DNA of 8,150 nucleotides from Bordetella parapertussis (lineage in GTDB: Bacteria > Pseudomonadota > Gammaproteobacteria > Burkholderiales > Burkholderiaceae): contig CAMDLJ010000099.1 in the NCBI GenBank assembly GCA_945901665.1, positions 1 through 8,150 on the forward strand, given 5' to 3'. Shown piece after piece: positions 1 through 5,595 of the stretch. Position 1 is the first letter of the stretch; every line of letters starts with the position of its first letter. The notes under the pieces are model-generated. The model did no database searches, was not told the origin of the DNA, and saw nothing but the letters and a program-made list of their open reading frames with translations. Position numbers and translations under genes: made by a program.

Positions 1-234
1 GTACAGGCCTAGACAGCCAGGGGTGATGCGACCGCGCTCAGAAACCGCTGTGGCTTCGATGGTGAACAAGCCCGCGCCGCTGTTGAGCAAATTGCCCCAG
101 TGCATCAGGTGCCAGTCGCTGGCCAGGCCGTCCACACATGAATACTGGCACATCGGTGCCACCACAATGCGGTTGGCCCGTTTGAGGGGTCCGCGGCCGG
201 AGCCGAGTTCGAATTCGCTGAAAAGTGCGCTCAC
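1..234 (-). CDS. YqjM-like Old Yellow Enzyme, NADH:flavin oxidoreductase (N-terminal part, runs off the left edge)
   Basis: This is the first 78 residues of an FMN-dependent ene-reductase of the OYE superfamily. Such enzymes reduce activated C=C bonds, such as those of enones, using NAD(P)H in the cytoplasm. The visible part is the first strand of the TIM barrel. NRIVVAPMCQYS at residues 21-32 holds Cys29, at the place of the flavin-tuning cysteine of the YqjM class. DGLASDWHLMHWG follows at 35-47, then a GAGLFTIEATAVS strand and an ERGRITPGCLGLY stretch, all in the family order. The start is a GTG at 234, chosen because a GGAGAG Shine-Dalgarno lies 4 nt upstream and homologues begin close to this point. 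It is transcribed away from the beta-barrel gene at 334. The family call is strong. The physiological substrate is unknown, and the C-terminal half is outside the window. Confidence 0.9.
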   Translation of the reverse strand, partial: MSALFSEFELGSGRGPLKRANRIVVAPMCQYSCVDGLASDWHLMHWGNLLNSGAGLFTIEATAVSERGRITPGCLGLY

Positions 235-237
235 AAA

Positions 238-244
238 TCTCTCC
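238..244 (-). promoter_or_regulatory. Ribosome binding site of the YqjM-like gene
   Basis: On the minus strand GGAGAGA lies just upstream of the GTG at 234. It decides for this GTG as the start of the left-edge gene. Confidence 0.7.
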
Positions 245-259
245 AAGGGTATTGCGTGC

Positions 260-330
260 TGAATGCTAGCTTGAATTGGCCAGGTGAACTGTCTTGGCAG
301 CGATCTGACATGGCAAGCGGTTAGCATTCA
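260..330. promoter_or_regulatory. Divergent intergenic region with a perfect 9-bp inverted repeat (candidate operator)
   Basis: TGAATGCTA at 260-268 is repeated exactly in inverted orientation as TAGCATTCA at 322-330. The arm centres are 62 bp apart, close to six helical turns. Each arm reads TAGCATTCA towards its own gene, the left one towards the YqjM-like gene and the right one towards the beta-barrel gene. The arms could be paired sites for a regulator that loops the DNA. Each arm also contains TAGCAT, a 4/6 match to a -10 box, but neither has a convincing -35 at normal spacing. A shared regulatory role is an inference from symmetry and placement only. Confidence 0.35.
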
Positions 331-333
331 CAC

Positions 334-858
334 ATGAAACCAAATCAGATGTTTTCGCCGTGTTTTTTTCGCTCAACCGCATTGCACTTTGCCAAAAGCT
401 TTTGTTGCGCCTGGGTGTTTGGGGCTGCGGCCCCGGCTTGGAGCCAAGACAAGTCCCTCGCCAATGACATTTGGATCAATCCAGGCTTTGTTTCTTATCA
501 CTTCCCTAAGCATCAGTTGAGTTTTAATCAATTCAACCCAGGCTTGGGAGCAGAGTGGCGCCAATCCAGCGACCTGTCCTGGTCTGGCGGCTTTTTTCAC
601 AACAGCGATTGGGCGCGAAGTTATTACGCTGGTGCCTACTGGACACCAGTTCAGTGGGCGGGTTGGCGCTGGGGTGCTTTTGCCGGATTGATCAATGGCT
701 ATCCCAAAATGCTCGATGGCGGGGTTTTTCCCTTTTTAGCCCCGGTGGCCACCCGCGAGTGGGACCAATGGGGCGTGGGCATGAGTTTGCTGCCTGATTA
801 TGAAAACCGACTGCATGGCGCCTTCACCGTGCAAGTCAAATACAAATGGAAGCCTTGA
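334..858 (+). CDS. Small exported beta-barrel protein, probably outer membrane, function unknown
   Basis: A 174-residue protein. Residues 1-37 look like a Sec signal peptide: basic residues near the start, a hydrophobic stretch around residues 23-34, and likely cleavage after the AWSQ region. The mature part is about 135 residues, rich in Trp, Tyr, Phe and Gly. It shows alternating polar/aromatic strands split by short turns, for example LSWSGGFFHNS, SYYAGAYWTP and WRWGAFAGL, and a final strand FTVQVKYKW. This fits a small eight-strand-like barrel. I recall similar uncharacterised proteins in Burkholderiales but cannot name a family. The chain ends KWKP rather than in the usual terminal Phe or Trp, a mild oddity. 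The start is bounded by an in-frame TAG at 322. No Shine-Dalgarno is visible before 334 or before the alternative ATG at 349. Its stop lies 3 nt before the LON-domain gene, so the two are probably co-transcribed. Confidence 0.75.
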   Translation: MKPNQMFSPCFFRSTALHFAKSFCCAWVFGAAAPAWSQDKSLANDIWINPGFVSYHFPKHQLSFNQFNPGLGAEWRQSSDLSWSGGFFHNSDWARSYYAGAYWTPVQWAGWRWGAFAGLINGYPKMLDGGVFPFLAPVATREWDQWGVGMSLLPDYENRLHGAFTVQVKYKWKP

Positions 859-861
859 GCG

Positions 862-1464
862 GTGACTGACCTGCCTTTGTTTCCCCTCAGCCAAGGCTTG
901 TTGCCCCAAGGTTTGTTGAACCTGCAAATCTTTGAGGTGCGCTACCTGACCATGATCCGACACAGCCACAAAACGGGCACGCCGTTTGGGGTGGTCATGC
1001 TGGCCCAGGGCCAAGAGGTGCGACAAGCCGCCGCCACCGAGCGCCTGATGAACCACGGATGCTTGGCCCATGTGTCGGTCCTCGACGCTATCCAACCCAA
1101 TTTATTGCGCGTGCAATGCGTGGGTGGTCAGCGGTTTCGCTTGGGTGAACATGAACAAGCTGCCAATGGTTTGTGGCGCGCCAATGTGAGTTTGTTGGCA
1201 GACGATCCAGCGACAGCGGTACCCGCGCATTTGCAATTTGCCGCTGACCGATTGCGTGAGTTGTCAGATCATTGGCTGGCGCGTGGTCTGGACCCAGACC
1301 AGTGGCCATGGCGTGGCGAACCGTCTTTTGGTGACAGCGCCTGGGTGGCGCACCGTTGGTTGGAGTTGCTGCCGCTCAGCCCAGCGCAAAAACACAGTGC
1401 CATGCTCGAGGCCGACCCATTGCAGCGCCTGCAACGGGTCGGCGCGTGGCTCAAATCTTTTTAA
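862..1464 (+). CDS. Stand-alone LON substrate-binding-domain protein
   Basis: A 200-residue cytoplasmic protein made of the N-terminal domain of Lon protease (PF02190-like) and a helical tail, with no AAA+ ATPase or protease domain. The start LPLFPLSQGLLPQGLLNLQIFE followed by VRYLTMI is the family signature (LPLFPL, then IFE-RY near residues 24-30). Later come FGVVMLAQGQEV and the RVQCVGGQRFRL strand at about residues 84-95. Lone LON-domain proteins are common in proteobacteria and their role is not settled; they are thought to bind unfolded or specific protein partners. The start is a GTG at 862, fitting the family N-terminus. It lies 3 nt after the stop of the beta-barrel gene, which suggests translational coupling. 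Only a weak GGAAG lies upstream. The Bug gene follows after 21 nt. The family call is strong, and the function is open. Confidence 0.9.
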   Translation: MTDLPLFPLSQGLLPQGLLNLQIFEVRYLTMIRHSHKTGTPFGVVMLAQGQEVRQAAATERLMNHGCLAHVSVLDAIQPNLLRVQCVGGQRFRLGEHEQAANGLWRANVSLLADDPATAVPAHLQFAADRLRELSDHWLARGLDPDQWPWRGEPSFGDSAWVAHRWLELLPLSPAQKHSAMLEADPLQRLQRVGAWLKSF

Positions 1465-1485
1465 CCACAGCACAGGTGTTGATCC

Positions 1486-2484
1486 ATGAAACAACGACTA
1501 TCCCCTTCTCTGAGCAGGCGTTTGTGTTTGGGTGTGGCCGCCTCGGCTGTGCTGGCCCCGGGGCTGTGGGCCCAGACCTTTGGCGCCAAACCCATCCGCT
1601 GGGTGGTGGTGGCGCCAGCTGGTTCTTCGCTGGATGTGATTGCCCGCGCCATGCAAGACAAACTGCGCGAGCAATTGGGCACCACCATCGTGATCGAGAA
1701 CAAGCCACAAGTCGGGGGCACGGCGGGTACCGCAGAGGTCGCACAGTCGCTACCTGATGGCCACACCTGGGTCATGTCGTTCAACGGTCCCTTGGCTTTT
1801 GCACCCCACCTGTACCCGCGCTTGCCGTACGCACCTCTGCGCGATTTGACGCCGGTGGTATTGACCACCTCACAGCCCAACTTGATCGCGGTTAACGCCA
1901 GCTTGCCCGCGAATAACCTGCAAGAGTTGTTGGCCCTGTTGCTGGCCAACCCCGGTAAATACAACTTTGCATCGGTGGGCAATGGCAGCTCTTCCCACTT
2001 GTGCATGGAGTACATCAAGGCCTTGAGCGGTACTTTTGCCGTGCACATTCCCTTCAATGGCGGGCCACCTGCGGTTTTGGCCACCGTTGGTGGCGAGACC
2101 CATATGATCGCCGCCGTCCCGACCTTGCTTACCCCGCAGATCAAAGCCGGACGCCTGAAAGCCATTGCCGTCACCGGTTTGCAGCGTTATGGCCTCACGC
2201 CCGAGGTGCCCACGGTGACCGAAAGTGGTGTGCCCAGCTTGAAGGGTTTTGAAGCCATCGCCTGGAACGGTGTTCTCGTGGCGGCGGCCACCCCCAAGCC
2301 CTTGGTGGAGCGCATCAATGCCGCTATCAACCTGGCTTTGCAAGACGAATCGGTGCGCCAACGCTTGCAAGCCGCTGGTTTGGAACCAGCGGGTGGCACG
2401 CCTGAAAAATTTGCCCAACTCATGCGCGATGAGTCGGCCAAATGGCTGCCCATCATTCGCCGCTCTGGGGCCACCCTGGGCTGA
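1486..2484 (+). CDS. Bug/TctC-family tripartite tricarboxylate transporter substrate-binding protein (Tat-like signal)
   Basis: A 332-residue periplasmic solute receptor of the Bug (TctC) family, a usual length. Such proteins bind carboxylates or related small metabolites and feed TctAB permeases or act as sensors. The signal peptide has a twin-arginine motif, SRRLCL at residues 10-15, a hydrophobic stretch and an AQT cleavage region near residue 30, suggesting Tat export. The mature part follows the family layout: IRWVVVAPAGSSLD with Asp50 in the first ligand loop, IENKPQVGGTAGTAEVAQS with PDGHTW at about 75-95, a GKYNFASVGNGSSSHL segment, then HIPFNGGPPAV, and late helices with PEKFAQLMRDESAKW. 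The ligand loop reads AGSS-L-D rather than the more usual GG-x-x-D. An AGG element lies about 9 nt before the ATG. It follows the LON-domain gene by 21 nt and precedes the FAD dehydrogenase. No TctA or TctB is in view. The ligand cannot be assigned. Confidence 0.92.
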   Translation: MKQRLSPSLSRRLCLGVAASAVLAPGLWAQTFGAKPIRWVVVAPAGSSLDVIARAMQDKLREQLGTTIVIENKPQVGGTAGTAEVAQSLPDGHTWVMSFNGPLAFAPHLYPRLPYAPLRDLTPVVLTTSQPNLIAVNASLPANNLQELLALLLANPGKYNFASVGNGSSSHLCMEYIKALSGTFAVHIPFNGGPPAVLATVGGETHMIAAVPTLLTPQIKAGRLKAIAVTGLQRYGLTPEVPTVTESGVPSLKGFEAIAWNGVLVAAATPKPLVERINAAINLALQDESVRQRLQAAGLEPAGGTPEKFAQLMRDESAKWLPIIRRSGATLG

Positions 2485-2603
2485 AGCGCCCAGGACTTCT
2501 GCTCTCCCAATGGGTCGCTGATGCGCTTGACCTATGCCCCACGGCGTCATTGGCAAGGCCGCAGCGACGTGGCGATCGCTTGAACTTCATTTTGGGTATC
2601 GGC
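2485..2603. other. 119-nt gap between the Bug gene and the FAD dehydrogenase
   Basis: No terminator hairpin with a T-tract and no clear promoter are seen. The frame of the FAD gene stays open back to an ATG at 2442 inside the Bug gene, but the extra 54 residues look like no known domain. A GCGATCGC palindrome at 2572-2579 is probably chance. Read-through from the Bug gene into the FAD gene is the simplest reading. Confidence 0.5.
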
Positions 2604-3938
2604 ATGGATGACTTTGATCTGGTGGTTTTGGGGGCGGGAGCGGCGGGCATGATGGGCGCATTGGCGGCGGCCCAAGGCGGTCGCCGGGTCTTGTTGGTGG
2701 AGCCTTTCATGGACCAGGCCAACAACTTGGCCATCAGTGGCGGCTTGTTTCCGGCGGCAGGCTCGGCCCTGCAGTCCCTGGCTGGGGTGAATGACAGCCC
2801 GGCGCAATGGCTGGCCGATTTGCGGTCTTTCGCGGGCGACAGTGTGAACGAGCGCATTGCCGCGCCCGTGGCCCAGGCCTTGCCAAGCGTGGTTGATTTT
2901 TTGACCGGCCGTTTGCACGCCCCCATCGGTTTTTTGCCCGATGTGCTCTCAACAGGGCACAGCCAGTGTCGCTTTCACAGCACCTTGCCCGCTGGCGGCG
3001 CGGCATTGCACCATTGGTTTCGCCAGCAAATTCGCGCCCATCCCCTGATCACCTTGCACCCGGATGCGGCGACCCCGCAGCGTGGCCCCCAAGGTTTTGT
3101 GCTGCAGGTTGAAAACCAGCGCATGAGGGCGCCGCATGTGCTGCTCGCAGGGGGAGGTTTTGGCGCCAACCCGGCTTGGGTGGCGCAGCACATCCCCGCC
3201 ATGCATGGGGCGCTTTACAACGGTGCGGCCCACCAAGATGGCAGTGCCATCGCCTTGGGTCTTGATTGGGGCGGGCAGTTGTGGGGCATGGATGGCTTTC
3301 AAGGGCAGGGCCATACAAACCCGGGCGGGCGCACGCGCCTGGGCATGGGCATTCCTGCCCTGGGGGGGATTTTGGTCAACCGGCAAGGGCAGCGTTTTGT
3401 GCGCGAAGACATCGGGCCTTCGGCCTTGGCGCCATGGGTGATGGCACAACCACAGGGCTTGGCCTTGGAGGTGTTTGATGCGCACATCGAGGCTGGCTTG
3501 GCCCAACATGCCGCCTACCAATCGGCTTTGCAGGCCGGTCAGGTGCTGCGGGCTGATGATGTGCAAGGCTTGGCGGCGTTGGCAGGTGTCGATGCCCAGG
3601 GGTTGCAAGCCACCCTGCATGCGGTGCAGGCCATGGCGCAGGGTCGCGCCAGCGACCCCTTGGGCCGAGCCGACTTTGCCCGGGTCCTCAACGGCCCTTG
3701 GCTGGCCTCATGGGTGACCGGCGCTTTGTCGCACACGCAAGGCGGTTTGGTCACTGACGGTGATGGCCGTGTGCTGGACGCGCAGGGCCAATGGATCACC
3801 GGTGTGTGGGCCGCAGGTGGGTGCGCCGCAGGTTTGTCTGGGCGCGGTGCCGAAGGCTATTTGCCGGGCAACGGCTTGGCCCAGTCGTTTGGTTTGGCCT
3901 GGCGCATGGCCCAGGCCCTGGGGCCAGCGGCCCCTTGA
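2604..3938 (+). CDS. FAD-dependent dehydrogenase/reductase of the fumarate reductase flavoprotein/KsdD-like family
   Basis: A 444-residue flavoprotein of the FAD_binding_2 type (PF00890-like), the group holding fumarate reductases, 3-ketosteroid Delta1-dehydrogenases and tricarballylate dehydrogenases. These enzymes insert or remove a C=C bond next to a carbonyl or carboxylate. The N-terminal FAD site is FDLVVLGAGAAGMM, with Gly10, Gly12 and Gly15 and an acidic Glu33 after the second strand. NNLAISGGLFPAAG follows, as in the family. YNGAAHQDGSAIALGLDWGG lies mid-protein. SHTQGGL holds His377, where FrdA-like enzymes have their HHTMGG active-site histidine. The C-terminal FAD segment reads WAAGGCAAGLSGRGAEGYLPGN. 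There is no signal peptide, heme-binding segment or Fe-S motif, so electrons must leave by another partner. The start at 2604 places the FAD site at residue 10, as is usual; the Shine-Dalgarno is weak (GGGTATCGG). The Bug gene just upstream suggests it acts on an imported acid. The substrate is unknown. Confidence 0.85.
   Translation: MDDFDLVVLGAGAAGMMGALAAAQGGRRVLLVEPFMDQANNLAISGGLFPAAGSALQSLAGVNDSPAQWLADLRSFAGDSVNERIAAPVAQALPSVVDFLTGRLHAPIGFLPDVLSTGHSQCRFHSTLPAGGAALHHWFRQQIRAHPLITLHPDAATPQRGPQGFVLQVENQRMRAPHVLLAGGGFGANPAWVAQHIPAMHGALYNGAAHQDGSAIALGLDWGGQLWGMDGFQGQGHTNPGGRTRLGMGIPALGGILVNRQGQRFVREDIGPSALAPWVMAQPQGLALEVFDAHIEAGLAQHAAYQSALQAGQVLRADDVQGLAALAGVDAQGLQATLHAVQAMAQGRASDPLGRADFARVLNGPWLASWVTGALSHTQGGLVTDGDGRVLDAQGQWITGVWAAGGCAAGLSGRGAEGYLPGNGLAQSFGLAWRMAQALGPAAP
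3920..3934. other. GC-rich hairpin at the convergent gene junction
   Basis: GGGGCC at 3920-3925 and GGCCCC at 3929-3934 form a 6-bp perfect stem with a 3-nt AGC loop. It lies at the very end of the FAD gene, just before the stop codons of the two convergent genes. There is no T-tract, so it is not a standard intrinsic terminator. It may pause polymerase or protect RNA ends, but chance is possible in GC-rich coding DNA. Confidence 0.25.
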
Positions 3939-3939
3939 C

Positions 3940-4950
3940 TCACTCCATGGTGGCGCCCGAAATCTCCACCGCCCGCTTGAATTTGTCCAACTCTTTGCGG
4001 TGAAACACCGCGCTCTCTGCGGGGGTGCTGCCCACTGGCGTCACGCCTTGGGCATCGAGTTGTTGGCGCACTTGGGGGTCGGTCAAGGCTTTGGCCACTT
4101 CGGCAGAGATGCGTTGAACCACGGCTGGCGGGGTACCCACTGGGGCCATCAGCAGCACCCAAGCCGTGGCGTCAAAGCCAGGAATGAACTCGGCCATGGA
4201 GGGCAAGTCGGGGAATTGGGGCGAGCGCTTGTTGGAGGTCACCGCCAAAGGCCGCACGTTGCCCCCGCGGATCAGCGGCGACATCGAGGGCAAGCCGCCC
4301 ACCGTGACTTGCACATCCCCGGCCATCATGGCTTGGGTGGCCAAGGAGTCACCGCGGTAGCTCACATGGGTGATTTTGAGGCCTGCATCGGCACGGATCA
4401 ACTCCATCACCAAATGCGAGGTTGAGCCTTGGCCAGAGGATGAATACGCCATTTTGTCGGGTTGCGCTTTGGCCGCGGTGACAAACTCGTTGAAGTTTTT
4501 GAATGGTTGCTTGGGGCTGGTGGTCACCACTTGAGGGAACGACACCAACACCGAAATGGGCACAAAGTCTTTCAGGGCGTCATAGGGCAACTTTTTAAAC
4601 AACCAGGGGTTGATGGCCATGGTGCCGGGCGAGCCCAGCAACAAGGTGTAGCCATCGGGTTTGGCACGGGCGGCAAAGTCGGTGCCAATGTTGCCGCTGG
4701 CCCCGGTTTTGTTGTCCACGGTGATGCCTTGACCGGTGTTGGCAGCGATTTTTTGGGCGATCAAACGACCCACCACATCCACAGAAGAACCCGCAGAAAA
4801 AGGGTTGATCAAAACCACGGGGCGGGTCGGCCAGTCTGCGCTTTGCGCCTGTGACAAAAACGCCAAACTGGCGCACGCCATGCCCGCAGCGGTTTTGGCG
4901 AGACGGTTCAGGGTGGGGGCCATCCCCCATTGGACTAGGGTGGTGTGCAT
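3940..4950 (-). CDS. Bug/TctC-family tripartite tricarboxylate transporter substrate-binding protein (Sec-like signal)
   Basis: A 336-residue periplasmic solute receptor, second of its family in the window and clearly diverged from the first. The signal peptide spans about residues 1-38: basic residues near 15-19, a hydrophobic AAGMACASLAFLS and cleavage around AQS-A. No twin arginine is seen, so Sec export is likely. The mature part gives the family layout: PVVLINPFSAGSSVDVVGR with Asp58 in the ligand loop, VDNKTGASGNIGTDFAARA with PDGYTLLLGSPGT, PYDALKDFVPIS, YSSSGQGSTSHLVME, HVSYRGDSLA, and a late GVTPVGSTPAE. The ATG at 4950 is chosen because AAAGGAAA (4955-4962) precedes it; an in-frame TTG 24 nt upstream has no such site. 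The YecD-like gene ends 36 nt upstream, so this is the third gene of the minus-strand run. Its stop sits one base from that of the FAD dehydrogenase. The ligand cannot be assigned. Confidence 0.92.
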   Translation of the reverse strand: MHTTLVQWGMAPTLNRLAKTAAGMACASLAFLSQAQSADWPTRPVVLINPFSAGSSVDVVGRLIAQKIAANTGQGITVDNKTGASGNIGTDFAARAKPDGYTLLLGSPGTMAINPWLFKKLPYDALKDFVPISVLVSFPQVVTTSPKQPFKNFNEFVTAAKAQPDKMAYSSSGQGSTSHLVMELIRADAGLKITHVSYRGDSLATQAMMAGDVQVTVGGLPSMSPLIRGGNVRPLAVTSNKRSPQFPDLPSMAEFIPGFDATAWVLLMAPVGTPPAVVQRISAEVAKALTDPQVRQQLDAQGVTPVGSTPAESAVFHRKELDKFKRAVEISGATME

Positions 4951-4954
4951 GGGG

Positions 4955-4962
4955 TTTCCTTT
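4955..4962 (-). promoter_or_regulatory. Ribosome binding site of the second Bug gene
   Basis: AAAGGAAA on the minus strand is followed by CCCC and the ATG at 4950. It settles the start against the upstream in-frame TTG at 4974. Confidence 0.65.
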
Positions 4963-4986
4963 CGGGCCGTTCAAGGGTGGGTGGTT

Positions 4987-5574
4987 TTAATGGGCAGCCA
5001 GCGCGGCCAACACCTCTGCGGTGCTGCGCGTGAGACCAATGCGGGGGAAGGTGAACTTCAAGGTATTGGCATGGGCTTCGGCCGAAGGGCTGGCCGTGGC
5101 GTCGGACACAAACACTTGGTGGTAGCCGCGTTCATAGGCGTCGCGCGCGGTGGACTCGACGCCCACATTGGTGCTGATGCCGGCCAACACAATGGTGCGG
5201 ATGCCACGTCGGCGCAATTGCAAGTCCAATTCGGTGCCGTAAAACGCGCCCCATTGCCGCTTGGTGATGTGCAAATCGCTGGCTTGTGCACCGGCCGCCT
5301 CCACCACGGTGGACCAATTGGCCGGTTTGGCTGCGCCCGGTGGGGGCATGGCGTCGGCCAGGGGGGCCAGGGCATCTTGCACACCCAAAGTGCCCACGGT
5401 CACCCATACCACTGGGGCGTGGGCGGCGCGAAAAGCATCGGCCATCTTCTTGGCTTGGGCCACCACGGCGCTGCTGGGCTGCGGGTGAACGTCCATGGCC
5501 ACGATGCCGTGCTGCAAGTCGATCAGCACCAAGGCCGTGGTTGTGGGGTCAAGTGACAAACTGGGGTTGCTCAT
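4987..5574 (-). CDS. yecD: YecD-like isochorismatase-fold protein with Gly in place of the catalytic Cys
   Basis: A 195-residue cytoplasmic protein of the isochorismatase/cysteine hydrolase superfamily. From memory it resembles Escherichia coli YecD closely, in the stretches KRQWGAFYGTEL and QLRRRGIRTIVLAGISTN. Asp19 (VLIDLQ) and Lys105 (ITKRQW) match two members of the superfamily's Asp-Lys-Cys triad. The third position, in GISTNVGVESTARDA at residues 132-146, is Gly138 where amidohydrolases have Cys. That makes a thiol-based amidase mechanism unlikely. Gly here is also known in true isochorismatases such as EntB and PhzD, which cleave a vinyl ether, and I believe YecD itself shares it. The ATG at 5574 has GAGGA 7 nt upstream. 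It lies 21 nt after the OYE-type gene and 36 nt before the Bug gene, in one probable operon. The family is certain and the reaction unknown. Confidence 0.9.
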   Translation of the reverse strand: MSNPSLSLDPTTTALVLIDLQHGIVAMDVHPQPSSAVVAQAKKMADAFRAAHAPVVWVTVGTLGVQDALAPLADAMPPPGAAKPANWSTVVEAAGAQASDLHITKRQWGAFYGTELDLQLRRRGIRTIVLAGISTNVGVESTARDAYERGYHQVFVSDATASPSAEAHANTLKFTFPRIGLTRSTAEVLAALAAH

Positions 5575-5581
5575 TGAAAAA

Positions 5582-5586
5582 TCCTC
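5582..5586 (-). promoter_or_regulatory. Ribosome binding site of the YecD-like gene
   Basis: GAGGA on the minus strand lies 7 nt before the ATG at 5574, in the 21-nt gap after the upstream flavoenzyme gene. It supports separate ribosome loading within one transcript. Confidence 0.65.
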
Positions 5587-5595
5587 GTTAAAAAC

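Noticed and set aside
1461..2174. Long minus-strand open frame (237 codons) opposite the first Bug gene
   Set aside because: It is antisense to a well-supported coding gene and its translation shows no known motif or credible domain.
2572..2579. GCGATCGC palindrome as a possible operator or repeat
   Set aside because: An isolated 8-bp palindrome in GC-rich DNA with no second copy or symmetric flanks.
2442..2603. N-terminal extension of the FAD dehydrogenase from an ATG inside the Bug gene
   Set aside because: The 54 added residues look like no domain, overlap the Bug gene by 43 nt, and would push the FAD site to residue 64; the ATG at 2604 gives the normal layout.
2949..3620. Minus-strand open frame (223 codons) opposite the FAD dehydrogenase
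   Set aside because: GC-rich codon-position shadow of the plus-strand gene; no family features.
3760..4425. Plus-strand open frame (221 codons) running from the FAD gene into the second Bug gene
   Set aside because: Both overlapped genes are well supported, and the translated product has Gly/His-rich shadow composition without domains.
4951..4974. TTG start for the second Bug protein
   Set aside because: The AAAGGAAA ribosome site points to the ATG at 4950, which also gives a normal signal peptide.
4945..5556. Plus-strand open frame (203 codons) opposite the YecD-like gene
   Set aside because: Antisense to a clear YecD homologue and without recognisable motifs.
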